A stretch of DNA of 18,132 bases from NCBI GenBank assembly GCA_015494645.1, contig WGAU01000006.1, positions 1 to 18,132 of the forward strand, given 5' to 3'. The first letter of the stretch is position 1; every line of letters begins with the position of its first letter. Under the pieces are notes generated by a model that saw only the letters and a list, made by a program, of their open reading frames with translations, had not been told where the DNA came from and did not search any database. The translations under genes were made by a program, and so were the position numbers. Positions 13,823 to 18,132 of this stretch are shown piece by piece. The DNA is from Aquificota bacterium (GTDB lineage: Bacteria; Thermosulfidibacterota; Thermosulfidibacteria; Thermosulfidibacterales; Thermosulfidibacteraceae).

Positions 13823-14796
13823 AAATAACTGTAATACTTGTCTTTTTCCTTCTCACACTATCTTCCTATGCCCAGGAGATTGGTCTGGAAGTTCAGGTCC
13901 TTGATGTAATAACCAAAGACGACGGAGGGCAAGAGCTAAGCTTTCCCACAGTGGTCTATTACTACACAGAAACGGATGAGCTTTTGGTGGTGGATGCCCC
14001 CAAGTCAAAGATTATCTTCTACACATCTGACCTCTTTCCCTTCTTTTCACTGGGTCCTGGGCGAAAGGTGCTGGTGCCGAAAGGACTGGCCTTTGACGAA
14101 AGGGGTTACATGTACGTAGCACAGGGAATAGGCGCACTAAATCCCGATAAGCCAAAAATCAGCGTATTCAACGGTGCAGGCATATGGATGAAGGATATAC
14201 CCCTTGATCGCATAGATGGCCAAAAGCTTATCCCTGCCTCAATAGCCATCAACACAAAAAACCACAGAATCTATGTGGTGGGACAAACGCGCAAAGGTTG
14301 CGCCGTTTTGGACATGGAGGGCCGGTTAATCAGATTTTTGAAGCCGAAGGACCGCTTTGATCCCGAAGAGCCAGAACAGGAGGTTTCTCTTTCCGATGTT
14401 TATGTAGACGCACAGGGGCGCATCTACCTTTTAAGCGAAGAGATGGGGAGAGTATACGTTTACAGTAGCGATGAAAAGATGCTGTTCAAAGCCGGACAGA
14501 AAGGAGGAACGCCGGGTAAGCTGAGCAGACCCAGAGGTGTAGCCGCCGATCCCAACGAAAAAATTATATACATCGTGGACTACATGAGGCATGTGGTTCA
14601 ACTTTTGGACTACGAAACGGGCCGATATATAGGCGAAGTGGGAGGCAGAGGATGGGGTCCAGGATGGTTCAACTATCCCGTGGACATAACTATAGACTCA
14701 AGGGGTAATATATACGTAAGTGACCTCTTCAACCACAGGGTTCAGGTTATGAAAGTGTCCCTCTCCTTCAATCTGCCCACGAAGAACAAGCACTAA
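13798..14796 (+). CDS. Secreted NHL-repeat beta-propeller protein
   Basis: This is a 332-residue exported propeller. From ATG 13798 a signal peptide runs PLRQRTVK, then ITVILVFFLLTLSSYA, and then QEIGLEV. Six or so NHL blades follow: PKGLAFDERGYMYVAQG, PASIAINTKNHRIYVVGQ, LSDVYVDAQGRIYLLSEE, RPRGVAADPNEKIIYIVDY, and the textbook PVDITIDSRGNIYVSDLFNH. Longer frame extension exists upstream but lies inside the cytochrome gene and would bury the signal. The start overlaps the preceding gene by 25 nt, implying coupled translation. With the gene at 1389 this makes two NHL propellers, each beside an OmcS-like gene, which argues for a functional pairing. Known NHL chemistry is mainly protein or ligand binding; whether it caps, anchors or folds the cytochrome is unknown. 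Confidence 0.87.
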   Translation: MPLRQRTVKITVILVFFLLTLSSYAQEIGLEVQVLDVITKDDGGQELSFPTVVYYYTETDELLVVDAPKSKIIFYTSDLFPFFSLGPGRKVLVPKGLAFDERGYMYVAQGIGALNPDKPKISVFNGAGIWMKDIPLDRIDGQKLIPASIAINTKNHRIYVVGQTRKGCAVLDMEGRLIRFLKPKDRFDPEEPEQEVSLSDVYVDAQGRIYLLSEEMGRVYVYSSDEKMLFKAGQKGGTPGKLSRPRGVAADPNEKIIYIVDYMRHVVQLLDYETGRYIGEVGGRGWGPGWFNYPVDITIDSRGNIYVSDLFNHRVQVMKVSLSFNLPTKNKH

Positions 14797-15818
14797 TACT
14801 TGTGGCACCATATGCATATTCTGTTGCCCGCCTTTGAGGCGTAAAGAAGGCTGTCGTAGACGGAACCGTGCGGATCGTGACAGCTACTGCACGTAAGTTT
14901 TTTTCTCGTTCCCGGAATGTAAACCCCTACAATGGGATGGGCAACAACAGGATGCCCTCTCTTTCTGCCCTTGAACTTGGGATGGCATCCCACACACACA
15001 TTATAGGGCTTGTCGTATAGCTGCTTGGGATAATCGGACGCATGAGGATCATGGCACACAGTACAGCCCTTGGCAGAAACTATGGGATGAACCTTGTATC
15101 CAGAACGGACAAGATCCTCTGCCTTTTTTCTGTGACACACCAAGCATACCTCAAGCCTCGGTTCGTTCTTCAGAAGAAACCTGTACTTTGCCTGATGAGG
15201 ATCGTGACACGGAGTGCAGCTTCTCGCACCAAAGGGACCATGCTGATACAGCATATCCTGCCAGACCAAGGGAGCAGTGTGACACCGCATACACAGATCA
15301 AAATCACTACTTCCCAAGACAAAGAACCTTTTGCCTTTTTGGTACTCCCTCTCGTGGCATGAGAAACATCTCTTCCTGTAAAAAGGCCCGTGAAGATAGA
15401 CAGCCGTATCTTTCTCAAACCTGTGGCATGCAACACACCTTGAAGGAACAAAATCCCTGTTGTGACAGGGAAGGCATTCTTTTTCCCTTCCTTTTCTGTG
15501 GTAACTATAGAAAACAGGAGAGGAATGCTTGTAGAAGATCTTTAGACGCTCCCCACCGGGATCTATAAAAAAAAGATTTTCCCCTCGTCTGAGCTTAAGC
15601 AGGTAGTGGAAGACATAGACTCCGGCCAAGCTATCCTTGCGGATGAATACAGCACCAACGCCCTTTTTAACCAAAACCTTTGAGTCAACAGGTCCCTTAA
15701 AGACAAGATAGAGCGCATCTTTCTTGACAACCGTTCTCAAAGCCGGAGTCAAAACCTCAACAGCAAAGAGGGAAGAAGTCCAGCTCAGAAAAAGCAGGAG
15801 CCAAAGGACACATTTCAC
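14793..15818 (-). CDS. Ten-haem cytochrome with N-terminal non-haem domain
   Basis: This is a 341-residue exported cytochrome. GTG 15818 is chosen because it overlaps the upstream TGA (GTGA) and begins the signal peptide MKCVLWLLLFLSWTSSLFA; GGGGAGG lies 11 nt upstream. Residues ~20-110 are a beta-rich region without cysteines (ALRTVVKKDALYLVFKGPVD, and RRGENLFFIDPGGERLKIFY), probably a small beta-sandwich. Then come ten CXXCH motifs (CLPCH to CIWCH) in the paired H-G-P-(F/V)...C-x-x-C-H-x-P-H arrangement. It ends two residues after the last haem. It is last in the second leftward operon and its TAG overlaps the TAA of the opposing NHL gene. The N-terminal domain could bind a partner or polysaccharide; I cannot name it. 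Confidence 0.87.
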   Translation of the reverse strand: MKCVLWLLLFLSWTSSLFAVEVLTPALRTVVKKDALYLVFKGPVDSKVLVKKGVGAVFIRKDSLAGVYVFHYLLKLRRGENLFFIDPGGERLKIFYKHSSPVFYSYHRKGREKECLPCHNRDFVPSRCVACHRFEKDTAVYLHGPFYRKRCFSCHEREYQKGKRFFVLGSSDFDLCMRCHTAPLVWQDMLYQHGPFGARSCTPCHDPHQAKYRFLLKNEPRLEVCLVCHRKKAEDLVRSGYKVHPIVSAKGCTVCHDPHASDYPKQLYDKPYNVCVGCHPKFKGRKRGHPVVAHPIVGVYIPGTRKKLTCSSCHDPHGSVYDSLLYASKAGNRICIWCHKY

Positions 15819-16819
15819 TCTGACACGAGCCTCCCCAAATGGTAACACTTATCAAGGGCCTTCCTGTAGTAAGAAGCCGCTTTTTCCCAATCCTTTTTCC
15901 TAAAATACACATCACCGAGTAAAACATAAACATCAGGACATCCGGGCTTAGCAAACACAAGAGTTGAAGCAACAGTATAAGCTTCATCTACGTTGCCTTT
16001 CTCAAGAAGGTATCTTGCCTTCAAGATCTTGATCCTAAAATCATCGGAGATCTTCTTTTCCAAAAAGGCCAGCTCTTTACCAAGCTGATCCAGCTTGCCC
16101 TCCAACAACAGAGTAACCGCTAACCCTACCCTTGCATCGGTGTAGTCCGCCTTTGCCTCCAAAGCCCTCCTGAAGGCGCTCTCTGCCCTTGAAGCCATGC
16201 CCTTTTCAAGCATAGACAATCCTAACCTGTAAAACCTCAATGCCTCTTTCTCCTCAGGACTCATCTCCTTCTGCTCAGGATGGAGCTCCGCCTCGGCCTG
16301 TTTCTCTGTCTTAAGTCCAAGGGCAACCTCACAATAAACCTTAATAACCTCCGCAAGATTGTGGGTGTATCCAAAACCTTTAAAAATCTTCCCATTTTTA
16401 GCTACAACCACAGAGGGCATGACAAAGACACCAAACGCCTTGTAAGCGTCCCTGTCTCTATCAATTAAAACAGGACCGGCATAGCCAGCTTCTTTCAAAA
16501 GAGATTTAACATCATTCTCTGGATCCCTCTGGACATTAACCGGATACAGACCTATCTTCATCTGGTTACTCAAGGGAACAAGCTCTTTCAGTACCTCCAG
16601 AGAGTGCTTGCGCTTGTAAGGAGAATCAGCTCCCCAAAAAAGAACAACCGCTACACTATCACCCACAAGATCCTTTATATCCATATACTTTCCAGAGGAA
16701 ATATCAAATACTTTGGCTGAGGGGAGGGGATCACCCTCCCTCACTGCCCTAAAAGGAAAGCCCTGAGCCTGACTTATGGACACCGCCAAAAGAAGGACAA
16801 AAAAAACTCCTCTGATCAT
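15815..16819 (-). CDS. TlpA/thioredoxin-fold protein lacking CXXC, with TPR repeats
   Basis: This is a 334-residue exported protein (signal peptide ending QAQG near residue 20). Residues ~27-170 follow the TlpA/ResA plan: GDPLPSAKVFDISSGKYMDI, then VAVVLFWGADSPYKRK, GYAGPVLIDRDRDAYKAFGV and the cis-Pro segment VMPSVVV. The active-site position WCxxC is replaced by W62-G-A-D-S-P-Y-K69, so no redox cysteines remain. Residues ~190-330 are TPR-like helical repeats (FYRLGLSMLEKGMASRAESA, YVLLGDVYFRKKDWEKAASY). It sits 10 nt after a large cytochrome gene and overlaps a ten-haem gene. A binding or chaperone role in cytochrome assembly, in place of thiol reduction, fits; functional CXXC apocytochrome reductases must be elsewhere. 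Confidence 0.85.
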   Translation of the reverse strand: MIRGVFFVLLLAVSISQAQGFPFRAVREGDPLPSAKVFDISSGKYMDIKDLVGDSVAVVLFWGADSPYKRKHSLEVLKELVPLSNQMKIGLYPVNVQRDPENDVKSLLKEAGYAGPVLIDRDRDAYKAFGVFVMPSVVVAKNGKIFKGFGYTHNLAEVIKVYCEVALGLKTEKQAEAELHPEQKEMSPEEKEALRFYRLGLSMLEKGMASRAESAFRRALEAKADYTDARVGLAVTLLLEGKLDQLGKELAFLEKKISDDFRIKILKARYLLEKGNVDEAYTVASTLVFAKPGCPDVYVLLGDVYFRKKDWEKAASYYRKALDKCYHLGRLVSE

Positions 16820-16829
16820 AGAATGCCCC

Positions 16830-18132
16830 CTAATGCTCGTACTTCACAGGATTAATCCTATCATACCTCTGAGGCTTATGACAGCCAACCACACAGCTAC
16901 CACCTGTCTTTGTGGTTTTGAAATGGATGGGGTAGCTCCATGCACCAAAGGGAACCTCAAGTCTTATATGTTTAGGCTGAACACTGGCATGGGGATCATG
17001 ACACGCTTTGCAAGATCTGCCCTTTTGCCTGTGTACATGCAGATAGTGAAGGTTGTAATCGCCGTTCCTGAAGTTTGTAAGCGTAGTTGTCCTCTGATCC
17101 CTGGCTATATCCTTATTGTGACACTCAAAGCACAAATCGTACTTATGCTCCTCGTAAGGAGTGTAAAACTCCGGTGGGAAGTACTTGTTCAACAGCTTTG
17201 TGAAAAGAGAGCCATGGGGCTTGTGGCACGCATCGCAGTCCCCTTCCTGAACGGGACCGTGATAAAACTTACACTCCTTCACATAGTCCCCAAGATCCAC
17301 GTGACAAGAGAAACAAAGGCCAGGTAAAGCCTTTTTCAGCTGCGCCCTGAAATTTGAAGAGTGCGGAGTATGGCACGCTGTACAATGCCCTTCCTTAACG
17401 GGCTTGTGGTCGTACTTAGCCGTAGCAATATCCTTAAACACCTCAGGATGTATTTTCGCATGACAATCCTTACACAGCTTGGGCTGTGGAGATATGAGCT
17501 GAGCCTTGTAGTCTGTCCCATGTGGGTCGTGACACTTTCCACAATCCTCACCAACAGGCTTGTGGACATGCTTCCTTTTAAACTCCTCAAGGCGCTCCCT
17601 GTGGCACTCAAAACAAACAGCCCCTTTATCAGGAGGCGCTATAAGCAGAAACTCGTTATGAGAAGCATGAGGCCTGTGGCAGGCTACACAATCACCAACA
17701 GCTACTGGACCGTGAAGGTACTTGTGTTTAACTATAGAGTTCTCATGACACATGAAGCAGAGATCTTGTAAAGACTTACCCCTCAATTGATACCTCTGGG
17801 ATGACTGATGCGGATCATGACAAGCCACACAATCACCGTCCTCAACCGGCGGATGGATCACCTCCTGGGCAAACTCCTTAACCTTTGCCTGATGACATGC
17901 ATAACACAAATCTCCACCTGCCCTTTCTATAGCCTTGGGCAAAAAAGACCCATGAGGATTGTGGCAACAGATGCATACCTTAGCCCCAACTGGCCCATGC
18001 ACATACTTAGCTTTACCTATATTGGAATGGCACTTACTGTTGGAACATCCAGCAGGGGTGGGAATTATTCCTTTGAAAACACCCCTTTTCACCCTGTGGC
18101 ACGTGTTACAGGAAGGTAGCTTTATATATTTG
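16830..18132 (-). CDS. Large multiheme cytochrome, at least 16 haem sites, 5' end missing
   Basis: The frame is open through the right edge. A GTG at 18092 could be mistaken for the start, but CNTCH is encoded upstream at 18096-18110 within a continuous frame (KLPSCNTCHRVKRG), so the true N-terminus and signal lie outside the window. In the visible 433 residues I count 14 CXXCH, one CX4CH (CSNSKCH, 18027-18047) and one CX3CH (CVVGCH, 16878-16895). The repeats follow H-(G/K/P)-P-V-x-x-G-x-C-x-x-C-H-x-P-H with a second LCxxCH. The C-terminal ~100 residues diverge (PYEEHKYDLCFECHNKDIAR, LRLEVPFGAW-type beta stretch) and end CHKPQRYDRINPVKYEH. It is followed after 10 nt by the thioredoxin/TPR gene. 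It is a probable periplasmic or outer-surface electron conduit. Confidence 0.87.
   Translation of the reverse strand, partial: KYIKLPSCNTCHRVKRGVFKGIIPTPAGCSNSKCHSNIGKAKYVHGPVGAKVCICCHNPHGSFLPKAIERAGGDLCYACHQAKVKEFAQEVIHPPVEDGDCVACHDPHQSSQRYQLRGKSLQDLCFMCHENSIVKHKYLHGPVAVGDCVACHRPHASHNEFLLIAPPDKGAVCFECHRERLEEFKRKHVHKPVGEDCGKCHDPHGTDYKAQLISPQPKLCKDCHAKIHPEVFKDIATAKYDHKPVKEGHCTACHTPHSSNFRAQLKKALPGLCFSCHVDLGDYVKECKFYHGPVQEGDCDACHKPHGSLFTKLLNKYFPPEFYTPYEEHKYDLCFECHNKDIARDQRTTTLTNFRNGDYNLHYLHVHRQKGRSCKACHDPHASVQPKHIRLEVPFGAWSYPIHFKTTKTGGSCVVGCHKPQRYDRINPVKYEH

Noticed and set aside
18090..18092. GTG as the start of the right-edge cytochrome
   Set aside because: The frame continues upstream and encodes a CNTCH haem motif, and no signal peptide follows the GTG, so it is an internal valine.

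Overview
This is a dense multiheme c-type cytochrome locus. In 18 kb I count 85 CXXCH haem motifs plus four expanded ones (two CX5CH, one CX4CH, one CX3CH), spread over eight cytochrome genes. All but one of the predicted proteins begin with a recognisable Sec or lipoprotein signal, and the exception (the outer-membrane barrel) has one encoded just upstream of its first usable start codon. The host is therefore a Gram-negative bacterium doing extracellular or outer-surface electron transfer. Lys/Glu/Arg-rich proteins, frequent AGG/AGA arginine codons and extreme gene overlap fit a compact thermophilic anaerobe (Desulfobacterota-, Thermosulfidibacter- or Nitrospirota-like), but the window alone cannot fix the taxon.

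Layout. Positions 1-11382 form one leftward operon in which every gene overlaps the next by 4-47 nt. In transcription order it encodes an outer-membrane beta-barrel, three small CsgG/LpoB/TolB-N-like proteins (two of them lipoproteins), a double parvulin-like SurA-type chaperone, a 26-haem predicted lipoprotein, a 16-haem cytochrome, an NHL beta-propeller, a seven-haem OmcS-like cytochrome, and a further cytochrome cut off by the window start. Positions 11383-11564 are the only real intergenic region. It holds two near-consensus promoters facing opposite ways on the same 38 bp, then a 16-bp perfect palindrome in the rightward leader.

Positions 11565-14796 are a short rightward operon: two tandem six-haem OmcS-like cytochromes separated by a 9-bp stem-loop, then a second NHL propeller. 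It runs tail-to-tail, with overlapping stop codons, into a second leftward operon (14793-18132): a large cytochrome cut off by the right edge, a thioredoxin-fold/TPR protein without active-site cysteines, and a ten-haem cytochrome.

Working model (inference). The three OmcS-like proteins resemble Geobacter OmcS, which polymerises into extracellular haem wires. The shared features are N-terminal CxxCHTMHN, GG(N/D)F.W, KGHN, W.RHP and CLSCHRAH, with haem groups in the same order. The barrel plus the 26-haem lipoprotein and periplasmic polyhaem proteins would form a trans-outer-membrane conduit. The chaperone, CsgG/LpoB-like lipoproteins and propellers would assemble or export the wire. The most unusual points are a conserved CX5CH at the third haem site of both tandem wire-type subunits, the interlocked bidirectional promoter, and a barrel gene whose signal peptide can only be reached from an ATA codon.
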